A stretch of DNA of 64,000 bases, taken from the NCBI RefSeq assembly GCF_002157895.1, contig NZ_CP021377.1, forward strand, positions 1,054,001 to 1,118,000, read 5' to 3'. The notes under the pieces were generated by a model, which was not told the DNA's origin, searched no databases, and saw nothing but the letters and a program-made list of their open reading frames with translations. Of this stretch, positions 21,042-30,284 are shown piece after piece. Position 1 is the first letter of the stretch. Every line of letters starts with the position of its first letter. The stretch is from Oceanisphaera profunda (GTDB taxonomy: Bacteria; Pseudomonadota; Gammaproteobacteria; Enterobacterales; Aeromonadaceae). Made by a program: the position numbers and the translations under genes.

Positions 21042-21316
21042 TGGCCTTAGCTCAACTTTAATATCAACAAATCAGGTGAAGATGATATTAAAGCCCATTT
21101 GGCAAAAAAGTATGGACTCTATTAGCAGCAAAACTATCAAACTTTAGGCAAAAAGTGCGAAATTTGAGCAAGCGGCTGTAGATAATTCAACCAAGCTCTC
21201 AATACGCTCCATAATCAGCATCTGCGACTATAATCTAGTGTTCAGCGGCTAGGCGCCATGGTACCTTGCTCGGAATATTCAACCCTAAGCACTTAAAATA
21301 AGAAGGAATTTGCTAA

Positions 21317-22780
21317 ATGCTTATTTTCTTTATCAGTATTACTATATTAATACTCGGCTATAAATTTTACGGCCCCTTCGTTGAAAAACAAGCCGGCATA
21401 GACCCCACAGTAGCGACGCCTCAGCAGCGCTTAGATGATGGCGTTGACTACGTAGCCATCAGCCCTGCGAAAGCATTTTTAATTCAATTCTTAAATATTG
21501 CCGGTGTAGGACCCATTTTTGGCCCTATCTTAGGCGCCATCTACGGCCCCGTTGCCTTGGTATGGATAGTCATTGGTAACGTGCTCGGTGGTGCGATACA
21601 CGACTACTTCTCTGGGGTAATGAGCCTGAAAGAAGACGGTAAAAGCTTGCCAGAAATTGCCGGACACTATTACAACGTAGTCTTCAAAGGTGTAATGCTG
21701 GTATTTACCTGCATGCTGCTGTTTTTTGTGGGCGTGGTTTTTATTATGAGCCCTGCTGGGCTATTGAGTAATTTATCCTACTTTGAGGGTACTTTTTTAG
21801 CCGGCAACAGCTTTTGGGTACTGCTTATTTTAGGCTATTACTTTTTAGCGACCTTGCTGCCGATCGATAAAATCATCACTAAGCTGTATCCAATATTTGG
21901 TTTGCTGATGATAGTGATGACCACCTTAATTGCCGGTGCCTTGTTATTAGAAGCGCCGCATTTGCCTCAGGTCGGTGACATTTTTTCATACTTTGACAAT
22001 CATGATCATGCGGATTTATTAACACCTAATCCCGACGGTGCCCCCATCTGGCCGCTGCTATTTTTAACCATCACCTGTGGTGCCATTAGTGGTTTCCACT
22101 CCACTCAATCCCCAATGATTGCCCGTTGTCTGACCAATGAAAAATACGCACGCCCAGTGTTTTATGGCGCCATGATGTGTGAAGGCATAGTGGCATGTGT
22201 ATGGGCTTTGGCAGGTATTGCGGCCTTCCCGGGTGGTTATGTAGAGTTAAAAGCCATGCTGGCTCAAGGTGGGCCCGGCTTAGTAGTGAATCATATTGCG
22301 ACCGGTTATCTGGGCGTCGTGGGTGGCGTGATGGCTATTTTGGCGGTGGCAATCTTCCCGATTACCTCTGGTGACACGGCGTTTCGTTCACTGCGCTTAA
22401 CCATTATGGATGCGTTTAATATTTCTCAAACCACCCTGCACAGATTGGCCTTATCACTGCCTTTATTAGGTATCGCCTATCTGATGACCTTCTTGGACTT
22501 TGCGTTAATTTGGCGCTACTTCGCTTTCTCCAATATGCTGCTTTCTACCAGTGTGTTGTGGTTAGCGACCAAGTATTTGTTCGACCGAGGCACTGTCCAC
22601 TGGGTGGCCAGTGTTCCTGCGGTGATCGGCACGGCCATTACTGTGTCCTATATTGTAACCGCGCCCATTGGCTTCAACTTATCGCCTGAATACAGCAAGC
22701 CGATAGGTGTAGTAACGGCAGTCGTCTGCTTTATCGCCTTGGTGATGCAGCATAAGAAACGCCCTGTTATGGCTCAGTAA
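21317..22780 (+). CDS. CstA-family (carbon starvation) membrane carrier, short form
   Basis: A 487-residue, very hydrophobic protein with about 12-14 predicted membrane segments. CstA-family landmarks are GYKFYGPFVEKQAGIDP, the FLNIAGVGPIFGPILGAIYGP segment and GFHSTQSPMIARCL. It also has IFPITSGDTAFRSLRL, which in the E. coli relatives CstA and BtsT belongs to the transport core. E. coli members are about 700 residues; this lacks their long C-terminal part, which is normal for the short subfamily. Peptide or pyruvate uptake is the family role; the substrate here is unknown. AAGGAATT precedes the start, and a strong terminator follows, so it is a single-gene unit. Confidence 0.9.
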   Translation: MLIFFISITILILGYKFYGPFVEKQAGIDPTVATPQQRLDDGVDYVAISPAKAFLIQFLNIAGVGPIFGPILGAIYGPVALVWIVIGNVLGGAIHDYFSGVMSLKEDGKSLPEIAGHYYNVVFKGVMLVFTCMLLFFVGVVFIMSPAGLLSNLSYFEGTFLAGNSFWVLLILGYYFLATLLPIDKIITKLYPIFGLLMIVMTTLIAGALLLEAPHLPQVGDIFSYFDNHDHADLLTPNPDGAPIWPLLFLTITCGAISGFHSTQSPMIARCLTNEKYARPVFYGAMMCEGIVACVWALAGIAAFPGGYVELKAMLAQGGPGLVVNHIATGYLGVVGGVMAILAVAIFPITSGDTAFRSLRLTIMDAFNISQTTLHRLALSLPLLGIAYLMTFLDFALIWRYFAFSNMLLSTSVLWLATKYLFDRGTVHWVASVPAVIGTAITVSYIVTAPIGFNLSPEYSKPIGVVTAVVCFIALVMQHKKRPVMAQ

Positions 22781-22810
22781 AAGCCTGAGCTAAATAGTAA
22801 GTGAAAGAAA

Positions 22811-22839
22811 AAGGTAGCGCTGGGCGCTACCTTTTTTAT
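22811..22839 (+). terminator. Intrinsic terminator of the CstA-family gene
   Basis: AAGGTAGCGC and GCGCTACCTT form a 10-bp stem with a TGG loop, followed by TTTTTATT. It ends the plus-strand unit 30 bases after the stop codon. Confidence 0.9.
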
Positions 22840-22920
22840 TGCCCGACTACCTGCGTATGATCATGAATGCGAGGAGATGTGTGACGGCTATAAAAACATG
22901 TTGGGTTTTCGTAGATGCTA

Positions 22921-23050
22921 ATTTATTCAGCACGGTTTTATGTTTGGTTTTAAAGCATTCTGCTGCGCAGAACCGGCGAATAAATTACCGGCTACGAAAG
23001 GTTCCGCGTTGCCATAACAAAAGTTTATGGCAAAGAAGTCGGAGTGTATT
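22921..23050. repeat. Diverged family C-like repeat
   Basis: Contains TTATTCAGCACGG, a GCATTCTGCTGCGCAGAA palindrome and CCGGCGAATAAATTACCGGCT, similar in layout to C2 (palindromic centre then a GCCGAATAAATTGGC-like stem). The outer arms are not clear. Fills the gap between the two convergent terminators. Confidence 0.4.
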
Positions 23051-23076
23051 AGGCAAAGAGCAGATTCACAGAAAGC

Positions 23077-23103
23077 AAAAAGGGAGCCGAGGCTCCCTTT
23101 TTT
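23077..23103 (-). terminator. Intrinsic terminator of mdh, usable on both strands
   Basis: AAAAGGGAGCC and GGCTCCCTTTT pair round GA, with A and T runs at both sides. It stands 22 bases beyond the mdh stop. Confidence 0.9.
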
Positions 23104-23124
23104 AATGGACTGAATTCGTTATTA

Positions 23125-24060
23125 TTACTTAACGAATTCCACGCCTAATTTGATATCGCCTTTCAGCGTATCCAGCATCTTGTCCATGGCATTCTGTTCA
23201 AACGCGCTTAACTCGCCGTAAGGCAGTACTTTCTCTACGCCGTTTTTACCCAGCAATACCGGTTGTGCGAAGAACTGTGCGTGTTCGCTGCCACCGTCTA
23301 CATAGGTGTATTCGATAACGTCTGCTTTACCGGACAGAGCGTCTACTAAAGACAGCGCAAAGCGACAGGCTGCTTGGCCCATAGACAGGGTAGCTGAGCC
23401 ACCGCCGGCTTTGGCTTCTACCACTTCGGTACCGGCATTTTGGATACGGTGCGTCATTTTCTCGACTTCTTCGTCGGTGAAAGATGCGCCAACAACCTGA
23501 GACAATAACGGCAATATGGTCACGCCGCTGTGGCCGCCAATCACGGGTACTTTAATGTCTGCTAAGTCGATACCTTTGGCTTCTGAGATAAAGGTCTCAC
23601 CGCGGATCACGTCTAGCGTGGTGATACCGAACAGTTTTTTCTTATCGTACACACCGGCTTTTTTCAGCACTTCGGCAGCAATTGGCACTGTAGTATTTAC
23701 TGGATTGGTGATAATACCGATACAAGCTGTAGGGCAAGTAGCCGCTACTTTTTCAATCAGATTTTTAACGATACCGGCGTTCACGTTAAACAAATCGGCA
23801 CGGTCCATGCCAGGCTTACGCGCAACGCCCGCAGAGATCAGCACTATGTCAGCACCTTCCAGTGCAGCGGTTGGATCTTCACCGCCAAAACCCACTACGC
23901 TCACGCCGGTAGGGATATGGCTCAGATCGGCAGCAACACCAGGGGTAACTGGCGCGATATCATACAGGCTCAATGCAGAACCGGCTGGCAGGGTAGTTTT
24001 TAACAGTAAGGCCAGAGCTTGGCCAATACCACCGGCGGCTCCAAGTACGGCAACTTTCAT
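23125..24060 (-). CDS. mdh: Malate dehydrogenase
   Basis: NAD-dependent oxidation of malate to oxaloacetate in the TCA cycle. The 311-residue protein is the E. coli-type enzyme: [20 protein letters not shown] (NAD motif, 1-20), [19 protein letters not shown] (about 74-92, substrate arginines), [16 protein letters not shown], and the catalytic histidine in [16 protein letters not shown] (about 174-189). In E. coli mdh is directly divergent from argR; here four art genes lie between them on the mdh strand. It has its own terminator. Confidence 0.98.
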   Translation of the reverse strand: MKVAVLGAAGGIGQALALLLKTTLPAGSALSLYDIAPVTPGVAADLSHIPTGVSVVGFGGEDPTAALEGADIVLISAGVARKPGMDRADLFNVNAGIVKNLIEKVAATCPTACIGIITNPVNTTVPIAAEVLKKAGVYDKKKLFGITTLDVIRGETFISEAKGIDLADIKVPVIGGHSGVTILPLLSQVVGASFTDEEVEKMTHRIQNAGTEVVEAKAGGGSATLSMGQAACRFALSLVDALSGKADVIEYTYVDGGSEHAQFFAQPVLLGKNGVEKVLPYGELSAFEQNAMDKMLDTLKGDIKLGVEFVK

Positions 24061-24258
24061 AGCTAAACTCCGTTATTATTTGAATTGTTAGACGTTTCCT
24101 AATGCTTTAGCAACATAACGAAAGCACTGTAAAAACACAATAGTTAAGATAATGTGAAGCCTTTGTTTGTGAGAGCCATGGCGTTATCTCACGCCTTTCT
24201 GACTCTTATCTGGCTCCTTGTCTAGCGCTTGATCTAAAAGGGCAGACAAGGCGAACAC

Positions 24259-24969
24259 TTATTGCTGTGTTTGAAATTGTAGCGCACGTTTCTCTAAGCG
24301 ACGAAAAGCCAAAGTTAACAGACCATTCAACAGCAGATAAATAGCGCCCGCTAAGCCAAATATCGCCAAGGTATCGTAGGTCTGGCCATTAAGCCGTTGG
24401 GCCAAGCCCATGATCTCCATAATGGAGATAGTGCTAGCCAAGGAGCTGCCCTTCAGCACCAACACCACTTCATTGGAGTAAGCGGGAATAACACGGCGCA
24501 TGGCATGGCGCAGTTTCACGCTCAAGGTTTGCCAGTTATTCATGCCTAACGCTTGGCAGGCCAGGGTTTCGCCTCTGGGTACCGCCTCTAGCGCGCCTTT
24601 AAATAGGCGGCAGGTATAAGCGCCAGCGTTCATGCCCAAGGCTAAGATGGCACAAAACATCGGCTCACGCAGGTAGGTCCACGCCCAGCTATTTTTAATC
24701 CACTCAAACTGCGCTGGTCCGTAATAAATTAAAAAGATCTGCACCAACAAAGGCGTGCCGGTGAGCAACAGCAAATAGCCCTCAGTTAGCTGTGCCAATA
24801 CCGGAATACGCCGTTCTAATACCCAGGTTAGGCTCAACGCTATCACCAAGCCCAGCAATAAGCCGGCACCGGTAATTTGCAGCGTAATGTTAACTCCTTG
24901 TAATAAGGTTGGCAGGTAGCCAAACCAGTCGGGCATACCCGCAGAGTTCGAGAACAGCCAATCAGTCAT
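24259..24969 (-). CDS. artM: Arginine ABC transporter permease ArtM
   Basis: A 236-residue polar-amino-acid permease of the HisM/GlnP type with about five membrane segments. The conserved cytoplasmic loop that contacts the ATPase is visible as EAVPRGETLACQALGMNNWQTLSVKLRHAMRRVIPAYSNEV in order. Overlaps the artQ end by 8 bases. Arginine specificity comes from the operon (artP-I-Q-M) and its location beside argR; histidine, lysine or ornithine are possible alternatives. Confidence 0.88.
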   Translation of the reverse strand: MTDWLFSNSAGMPDWFGYLPTLLQGVNITLQITGAGLLLGLVIALSLTWVLERRIPVLAQLTEGYLLLLTGTPLLVQIFLIYYGPAQFEWIKNSWAWTYLREPMFCAILALGMNAGAYTCRLFKGALEAVPRGETLACQALGMNNWQTLSVKLRHAMRRVIPAYSNEVVLVLKGSSLASTISIMEIMGLAQRLNGQTYDTLAIFGLAGAIYLLLNGLLTLAFRRLEKRALQFQTQQ

Positions 24970-25609
24970 AACGGGTTACTCGCGTGCGCAATCGTTGTAG
25001 CCCTTGCTGGCTGACCACTGTGATCACTAAATAGATAAGTGCTGCTATGCCATACCAAGTAAAAGGCTCATAGGTACGAGAAGCCACGGCTTTGGCTTGA
25101 TACATTAAATCGTGCACGCCAATTAAAGACACCAAGGCGGTGTCTTTAAGCAGCACCAACCACTGGTTGCCAAGGCCTGGCAGCGCATGGCGCCACGTTT
25201 GCGGCAGCGTGATATGAATAAAGGTATAGAGCGGCGGTAAACCCAGCGCTTGCGCCGCTTGGCGCTGGCCCTTATCTACCGCATTCAGCGCACCGCGCAG
25301 GGTTTGCGCGCCATAAGCGGCAAACAATAACGACAATGCCGTGACACCACACCAAAAGGGGCTGAACTCAATGTACTGATCGGTGATTAAAAACAGTATT
25401 TGAGTGGAGCCAAAATAGATAAAAAATACCACTAGAATTTCTGGCAAACCACGCAACACGGTAGAGAAGGCATTAGCCGGCCAACGCAATAGCGCGAAGC
25501 GGCTCATCTCCGCACCACATAACAAAATGGCCAGCACTAGCCCAACCGCCAATGACGTCAATGCCAGCCCCAAGGTCATCAGGCTGGCATTCATTAGGTG
25601 AGTGAGCAT
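24962..25609 (-). CDS. artQ: Arginine ABC transporter permease ArtQ
   Basis: A 215-residue partner permease, again with about five membrane segments and the EAA-type loop NAVDKGQRQAAQALGLPPLYTF. A GLPEILVVFFIYFG segment is typical of ArtQ. It starts one base after the artI stop and overlaps artM by 8 bases, so the three are tightly coupled. Confidence 0.9.
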   Translation of the reverse strand: MLTHLMNASLMTLGLALTSLAVGLVLAILLCGAEMSRFALLRWPANAFSTVLRGLPEILVVFFIYFGSTQILFLITDQYIEFSPFWCGVTALSLLFAAYGAQTLRGALNAVDKGQRQAAQALGLPPLYTFIHITLPQTWRHALPGLGNQWLVLLKDTALVSLIGVHDLMYQAKAVASRTYEPFTWYGIAALIYLVITVVSQQGLQRLRTRVTRYD

Positions 25610-25610
25610 A

Positions 25611-26345
25611 TTACTTAGGGAAGTACTGTTGATGGAGCTTGTCGTAAGTGCCGTTTTCTTTTAACTGGCTCAAGCCTTGGTTAATTTGCTCCAGCAACAC
25701 CTGATTGCCTTTAGTCACGGCAATACCAAAGCCAGTGCCAAAGTAGCCATCATCGGTAATGCGCTCGCCCAATACCGCATAACCTTCGTTTTTCGCCAGC
25801 CAATCACCCACCACTGCGGTATCGGCAAACACCGCATTAATGCGGCCATTGCTCATATCGAGCAGCGCATCTTGCACACTTTGATAGGGGCGCGCGGTCA
25901 TGCCGTTGGCTTCTAACTTATCTTGAATGTATTTTTGGTGAGAAGTTCCGTTTTGTACGCCCACGGTATCTTTTTGTAGCTGGTCTAATTTCTCAAACTT
26001 ATTAGCCGGCGTCACAAATACTGCGGAGTTTTCGTAGTAAATATCACTGAAGTCCACCTGCTTGGCGCGCTCTGGGGTAATGTCCATGGCAGCAATGGCG
26101 GCGTTATAACGACGAAATTTAAGGCTGGGGATCAAGCTGTCGAAGGCTTGATTATGAAAGCTGCACTCCATTTTCTGCACTTCACAAATGGCTTTCGCCA
26201 AGTCGATATCAAAGCCTTGCATCTCGTTGTTTTCGTCAACAAACTCAAAGGGGGCATAAGCGGCATTGGTCACAAACTTCACTTCCTCAGCCTGTGCTAA
26301 TCCTGTACTGGCTAACAATGCTACCGCTAATAATGTCTTGTTCAT
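25611..26345 (-). CDS. artI: Arginine-binding periplasmic protein ArtI/ArtJ
   Basis: A 244-residue solute-binding protein with a cleavable signal peptide (MNKTLLAVALLASTGLAQA, cleavage about residue 19). Features of the polar-amino-acid family: YAPFEFVDENNEMQGFDIDLAKAIC (about 30-54), AAMDITPERAKQVDFSDIYYEN, and VGVQNGTSHQKYI. It captures arginine for ArtQM. ArtI and ArtJ cannot be told apart here, since only one is present. A 181-base gap separates it from the ATPase gene artP upstream; no gene was seen in that gap. Confidence 0.9.
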   Translation of the reverse strand: MNKTLLAVALLASTGLAQAEEVKFVTNAAYAPFEFVDENNEMQGFDIDLAKAICEVQKMECSFHNQAFDSLIPSLKFRRYNAAIAAMDITPERAKQVDFSDIYYENSAVFVTPANKFEKLDQLQKDTVGVQNGTSHQKYIQDKLEANGMTARPYQSVQDALLDMSNGRINAVFADTAVVGDWLAKNEGYAVLGERITDDGYFGTGFGIAVTKGNQVLLEQINQGLSQLKENGTYDKLHQQYFPK

Positions 26346-26526
26346 CCGTTTGATATCCTTATTGTTATTTTGCCCTTTGGCCAGCTCTAAGTCATAAGCT
26401 GCCCATTGAAGTTGATCTTTTTAAATATTTTCGCCTGGGTTGAAATGCGAGAACAAGTGTTCACCTACAAAATACCGAACTGTGTTGTCCGCTTCACCCC
26501 TCACTCTTTACTCTTCACATGAAGAA

Positions 26527-27264
26527 TTAATGCCTTAAAAACTCAGCAAAGCGTTCTGTCTGGGGCTGCACCAGTAAGTTGGCATCGCCGTATTCAATAA
26601 GACGCCCTTGCTCAAGATAGGCGACTTTACTGGCCACCCGCTTCGCAAAACTTACTTCGTGGGTCACCACCACTTGGGTAATACCGGTTTTACCCAGCTG
26701 CAAAATGATCTCGGCCACCTCTTTGGTGATCTCAGGATCCAATGCCGCCGTGGGTTCGTCAAACAACAATACCCTAGGGTTCATCATTAAGGCGCGGGCG
26801 ATGGCCACTCGTTGTTGCTGGCCGCCCGACAGTGCATTGGGCCAAGCGTTACTTTTATCGCTGAGTTTAAGCTGTGCGAGTAACTGCTGAGCCTTATCTT
26901 GCGCTGCACTTTTATTCATGCCCAGCACTTTCAGCGGTGCTTCCAGTAAATTTTGCTCTACCGTGAGGTGGGGCCATAAATGATACTGCTGAAACACCAT
27001 GCCTACCTTGCCGCGCAGTAATTGGGCGCGTTTATGTAGGCGCCCAGCGTGCACGTCAGGAAAGGAAAACTCCTCATCGGCGATAATGAGTTGGCCGGAG
27101 TCTGGTGTATCCAGTAAATTCATTAAGCGCAACAAAGAGCTTTTTCCCGCGCCACTGGGGCCCAGCAAGACTAAAATCTCGCCGGCCGGACAATTAAGCG
27201 ATACCTGACTTAAAATTTCCTGACCAGCCCAGGACTTGCAAATGTTGTTAAATTTAATGCCCAT
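26527..27264 (-). CDS. artP: Arginine ABC transporter ATP-binding protein ArtP
   Basis: A 245-residue ABC ATPase. Walker A is GPSGAGKSSLL (about 35-45), the Q-loop lies in GMVFQQYHLWPHLTVEQN, the signature is LSGGQQQRVAIARAL and Walker B is VLLFDEPTAALDPE. First gene of the art operon, divergent from argR with an ArgR-box-like palindrome between them. The 42-nucleotide-rule spacing of the motifs is normal, and no damage is visible. Confidence 0.93.
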   Translation of the reverse strand: MGIKFNNICKSWAGQEILSQVSLNCPAGEILVLLGPSGAGKSSLLRLMNLLDTPDSGQLIIADEEFSFPDVHAGRLHKRAQLLRGKVGMVFQQYHLWPHLTVEQNLLEAPLKVLGMNKSAAQDKAQQLLAQLKLSDKSNAWPNALSGGQQQRVAIARALMMNPRVLLFDEPTAALDPEITKEVAEIILQLGKTGITQVVVTHEVSFAKRVASKVAYLEQGRLIEYGDANLLVQPQTERFAEFLRH

Positions 27265-27335
27265 GCGCTACGTCCACATCAAATGTCAGAGTGTTTGACT
27301 GATTTTATTTTGCAGAGCTACTAATGCAAGCTAAT

Positions 27336-27353
27336 TCTGCATTCTTATGCAAT
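27336..27353. promoter_or_regulatory. Candidate ArgR operator between artP and argR
   Basis: TCTGCATTCTTATGCAAT is an 18-base palindrome built round TGCAT-N4-ATGCA. It fits the ArgR box layout (TGAAT-N4-ATTCA) with one symmetric change in each half. It lies between the divergent artP and argR genes, where autoregulation and transporter repression by arginine would be expected. A clean second box at the usual 3-base spacing was not found. Confidence 0.5.
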
Positions 27354-27432
27354 ATAAATGACTAATCCTTGATAAAAAACCATCATGGATAGACAATATG
27401 TGTCTTCACTCCCGCTCATTCGGCTGCAAATA

Positions 27433-27897
27433 ATGAACGAAAAACAAGAACACCTGATTAAAGTCTTTAAGGCCTTACTCAATGAGGAACGTTTTGGTTC
27501 TCAGGCAGAGATAGTCGCCGCGCTGCAGGATGCTGGGTTTGATAATATCAACCAGTCTAAAGTATCGCGCATGCTGAGCAAGTTTGGCGCGGTGCGCACC
27601 CGTAATGCCAAGATGGAAATGGTGTATTGCCTGCCCGTCGAATTAGGCGTGCCCACCAGTAGCAGCCAGCTAAAAAACTTAGTATTGGATGTGGGCCATA
27701 ACAATGCCTTGATCGTCATTCATACCAGCCCAGGTGCGGCGCAGTTAATCGCGCGCATGTTGGACTCTCTCGGCAAGGCTGAGGGCATTCTCGGCACCAT
27801 AGCCGGCGACGATACTATATTTATTACGCCCACCCACGACACGCCCATCACCACCTTACACCAAAGCGTACTCGAACTGTTTGAGCAATATGTGTGA
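27433..27897 (+). CDS. argR: Arginine repressor
   Basis: ArgR binds arginine as a hexamer and represses arginine biosynthesis genes. From [16 protein letters not shown] the protein is 154 residues (E. coli 156). The winged-helix N-terminal half includes [31 protein letters not shown] in sequence, with the SKVSRML recognition helix. The C-terminal half includes [20 protein letters not shown] and [13 protein letters not shown], which bind arginine. An in-frame ATG at 27385 would add 16 residues and has no better ribosome site. Divergent from the art operon. Confidence 0.96.
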   Translation: MNEKQEHLIKVFKALLNEERFGSQAEIVAALQDAGFDNINQSKVSRMLSKFGAVRTRNAKMEMVYCLPVELGVPTSSSQLKNLVLDVGHNNALIVIHTSPGAAQLIARMLDSLGKAEGILGTIAGDDTIFITPTHDTPITTLHQSVLELFEQYV

Positions 27898-27913
27898 CGT
27901 AAAAGCAGCGCCC

Positions 27914-28075
27914 TGCCTACACATTGCACGAATGTAGGCACTGCTTCAGCTGTGCAATATCGCGCAGCGATATCTTTGCTCCAATACTTGGCATACCCAT
28001 CACCTCTATTTTTAAACCCATCCGGTATTAAAGGGTGGGTTTCGTGCATCAGAACCTGCTACGCAGATTTTCGCG
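27914..28075. repeat. Palindromes between argR and the peroxidase gene
   Basis: TGCCTACA (27914-27921) and TGTAGGCA (27933-27940) form a stem with no following U tract. Further on, CATCAGAACCTGCTACGCAG (about 28047) resembles the palindrome at 5276-5299. Probably remnants of the small repeat families; no gene seen. Confidence 0.4.
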
Positions 28076-28121
28076 GCTAAAGCACGCGACTACATTCGTG
28101 CTATATGCGAAATACAGCGCT

Positions 28122-29039
28122 TTAGTTCAAATCCCCTTTCGTGCTTAGCCACTCTTGTGAGGGTGCGAAAAAGGCGGCACCGGTTTCGGCTTGGGTGAAC
28201 AGAGTGAGATGGTCAAAGTGCCCCTGCTCGTCCGGTACAAACATACTCTCTAACATGCGCGTAAAATGCATTGGCGTATTACAGCAAGAGATAAACACCA
28301 AGCCCTGTGCACTGGCGGTGCCCCAGGGCAGGCTTTGGCGCAAAATTTCCATGCTGTTACCGGCGTCGTCTTTTAAGCTGGTGCGTTTGGTGTGTGCGGT
28401 TGGCGCTTTGTCTGCCGACTGATATTCAATATTGTCCGGCTTAGTGCGGCCATAAACATCTTCTTGTGCTTGAATAGCCAGTTTTTCCCAGCGCGCTAAC
28501 CGGTGGCGATAATGCTGCACGTGAATATAACTGCCCTCAGCAAACTGCCCCGCTTGTACTAGCGCCACTTGCGCACGATCTTCCCCTTGGGGATTTTCGG
28601 TGCCGTCTACAAAGCCCGTCATATCTCGCATTTCCAGATAACGAAAGCCTTGGCGTTCATCTTTTAATTCCACTAAGCCCGCTAACAGCGCCATTACTTT
28701 TTGCACAGCAACATAGGCCACATCGAGCCGGTCGGCGCGCAGCTGAAAGAATAGATCAAAGGGGGTTTCCGGTGCTATACGCTGCCCAACGGCTTGCGCA
28801 GGAAAAGCGGTCAGCTCACCGGGCCGCGCATTGGGATACAGCTCATCCCACGCGCCATGTCCAATGGCCACTAAGCCGGAGAAAGCCGCATCGGGGTAAG
28901 TTTGCGCGAGAGATTGCCATAATGCCGGCACCTGCGCCAAGGCATCGGGCACGCCGCTAAACCCCGTGGGCAATACATTAAACATTAAATAATAGGCGTG
29001 AAGATTGGGTTCGGCGCAAATGCCAGCTTGTGCGGTCAT
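28122..29039 (-). CDS. Dyp-type haem peroxidase (YfeX-like)
   Basis: A 305-residue dye-decolorising-type peroxidase. The family signature GFVDGTENP (about 150-158) holds the catalytic aspartate. The haem-ligand region is GSYIHVQHYRHRLARWEKL, followed by VYGRTKPDNIEY, and ILRQSLPWGTASAQGLVFISCC is the conserved C-terminal haem-pocket arginine region. There is no signal peptide, so it is likely cytoplasmic or carried into an encapsulin; no encapsulin gene is seen nearby. It lies beside iron-uptake genes, but a functional link is not shown. Confidence 0.92.
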   Translation of the reverse strand: MTAQAGICAEPNLHAYYLMFNVLPTGFSGVPDALAQVPALWQSLAQTYPDAAFSGLVAIGHGAWDELYPNARPGELTAFPAQAVGQRIAPETPFDLFFQLRADRLDVAYVAVQKVMALLAGLVELKDERQGFRYLEMRDMTGFVDGTENPQGEDRAQVALVQAGQFAEGSYIHVQHYRHRLARWEKLAIQAQEDVYGRTKPDNIEYQSADKAPTAHTKRTSLKDDAGNSMEILRQSLPWGTASAQGLVFISCCNTPMHFTRMLESMFVPDEQGHFDHLTLFTQAETGAAFFAPSQEWLSTKGDLN

Positions 29040-29077
29040 GACTCTGTCTCTTGGGTTTTAGATGAGTCATTGTAACT

Positions 29078-29219
29078 CAGCGCCGAGCGCCAAGCACCCA
29101 GCGCCGAGCTAAAGTCAAAACCCAACAACCACACCAATAACAAACAAGGGCACAACACAAACCTACAAAAGACGGTGTTATTTTTAAGCTTGATGCTTAG
29201 CGCTGGGCGCTCGGCGCTG
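29078..29219. repeat. Family B inverted-repeat element, copy B2
   Basis: The left arm AGCGCCGAGCGCCAAGCACC (from 29079) and the right arm TTAGCGCTGGGCGCTCGGCG (ending 29219) are imperfect inverted repeats. The core contains CTACAAAAGACGGTGTTATT, a string shared with copy B4. It fills the 183-base gap upstream of the peroxidase gene and after fbpC. Confidence 0.75.
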
Positions 29220-29222
29220 CTG

Positions 29223-30284
29223 TTAAGCTACCGCCCTCTGCCCTTCACTGTCGGGAAAAAAGGTTAAGGCATGGGGTAATACTTTCACGTGTACTTGGCT
29301 CACGGCAGGCAGCAAATCGTTGGTGCTCACTTCTAAGCGCAAGCCTTGGCACTCCACCACACACCGGCTGTGGGTGCCTAAAAACTGCTGCTCTAACACA
29401 TGGCCATTGCCTTGTTCAGTTAAAGACAACTGAATTTGCCGAGGCCGTAGCATTAGCTGACCGGTAGCACCTATGTCGGCATTAAGCACCGATTGGCTGG
29501 CAATCGGCCCCATGGCAGTGAGCACGGTATTGGTGTCAATTACCGTGGCGGGCACATAGTTGGCCAAGCCTAAAAAGTCAGCCACAAAACGAGTTTGTGG
29601 ATGCTGATACAAGGTTTGTGGGCGGCCCACTTGCTCGATATGACCAGCACGAAATAACGCTAATCGGTCAGAAAAGGCGAAGGCTTCTTCTTTACTGTGA
29701 GTTACGAAGATAGCGCTTATGCCTTGGCTTTTTAGCAGCTCGCGAATCTCACCAATCAGACGCATCCGCACTTGGGTGTCTATGTTAGAAAATGGCTCAT
29801 CAAGCAGCATTAATTGCGGCTTGCCAATCATGGCGCGCGCAATGGCCACCCGCTGTTGCTGACCGCCCGACAATTGATGGGGCTGGCGAGCGCCTAAGTC
29901 TGCCAGATTGACCAGCGCCAGCATTTCCGCCACTTTATCGGCGACCAGTGCCTTGTTGCGCTCTTTGTTTTGTATGCCAAAGGCCACGTTTTGCGCCACG
30001 CTCAAATGCGGAAATAGCGCATAATCTTGAAAAATCATGCCCACATTGCGCCGCTCCGGCACCACCGCCAGCCCTTGGCTATTCATGGTATTGCCGTGAA
30101 TGGCAATTTCGCCTTGGCTCACCGGCAATAAACCGGCAATGGCTTTGAGCAGCGTGGTTTTACCACAGCCACTGGCGCCCAGCAGACACATGATCTCGTT
30201 GTCTTCGACCTGCAACGATAAGTTATTTAACACCCGATTGCCGTTATAACTGCAACTCAGATTATTTACATCTAATGCCGCCAT
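29223..30284 (-). CDS. fbpC: Ferric iron ABC transporter ATP-binding protein FbpC
   Basis: A 353-residue ABC ATPase of the FbpC/PotA type: Walker A GASGCGKTTLLKAIAG (about 36-51), signature LSGGQQQRVAIARAM, Walker B LMLLDEPFSNID, and a C-terminal TOBE-like region of about 110 residues typical of iron, sulfate and polyamine importers. Its ATG overlaps the fbpB stop by one base (TGATG). It powers ferric iron import with FbpB and FbpA. The last codons almost abut repeat B2. Confidence 0.93.
   Translation of the reverse strand: MAALDVNNLSCSYNGNRVLNNLSLQVEDNEIMCLLGASGCGKTTLLKAIAGLLPVSQGEIAIHGNTMNSQGLAVVPERRNVGMIFQDYALFPHLSVAQNVAFGIQNKERNKALVADKVAEMLALVNLADLGARQPHQLSGGQQQRVAIARAMIGKPQLMLLDEPFSNIDTQVRMRLIGEIRELLKSQGISAIFVTHSKEEAFAFSDRLALFRAGHIEQVGRPQTLYQHPQTRFVADFLGLANYVPATVIDTNTVLTAMGPIASQSVLNADIGATGQLMLRPRQIQLSLTEQGNGHVLEQQFLGTHSRCVVECQGLRLEVSTNDLLPAVSQVHVKVLPHALTFFPDSEGQRAVA

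Noticed and set aside
21042-21316. Small reading frame after liuE (NINKSGEDDIKAHLAKKYGL)
   Set aside because: It is under 25 codons, lacks a start with a ribosome site, and no family was recognised; it may be a decayed fragment but this cannot be supported.
24216-24251. CCTTGTCT/AGACAAGG as terminator of artM
   Set aside because: A 20-base loop and no U tract make it a weak candidate.
27914-27940. Terminator for argR
   Set aside because: A stem is present but no U tract follows on the plus strand; more like a repeat remnant.
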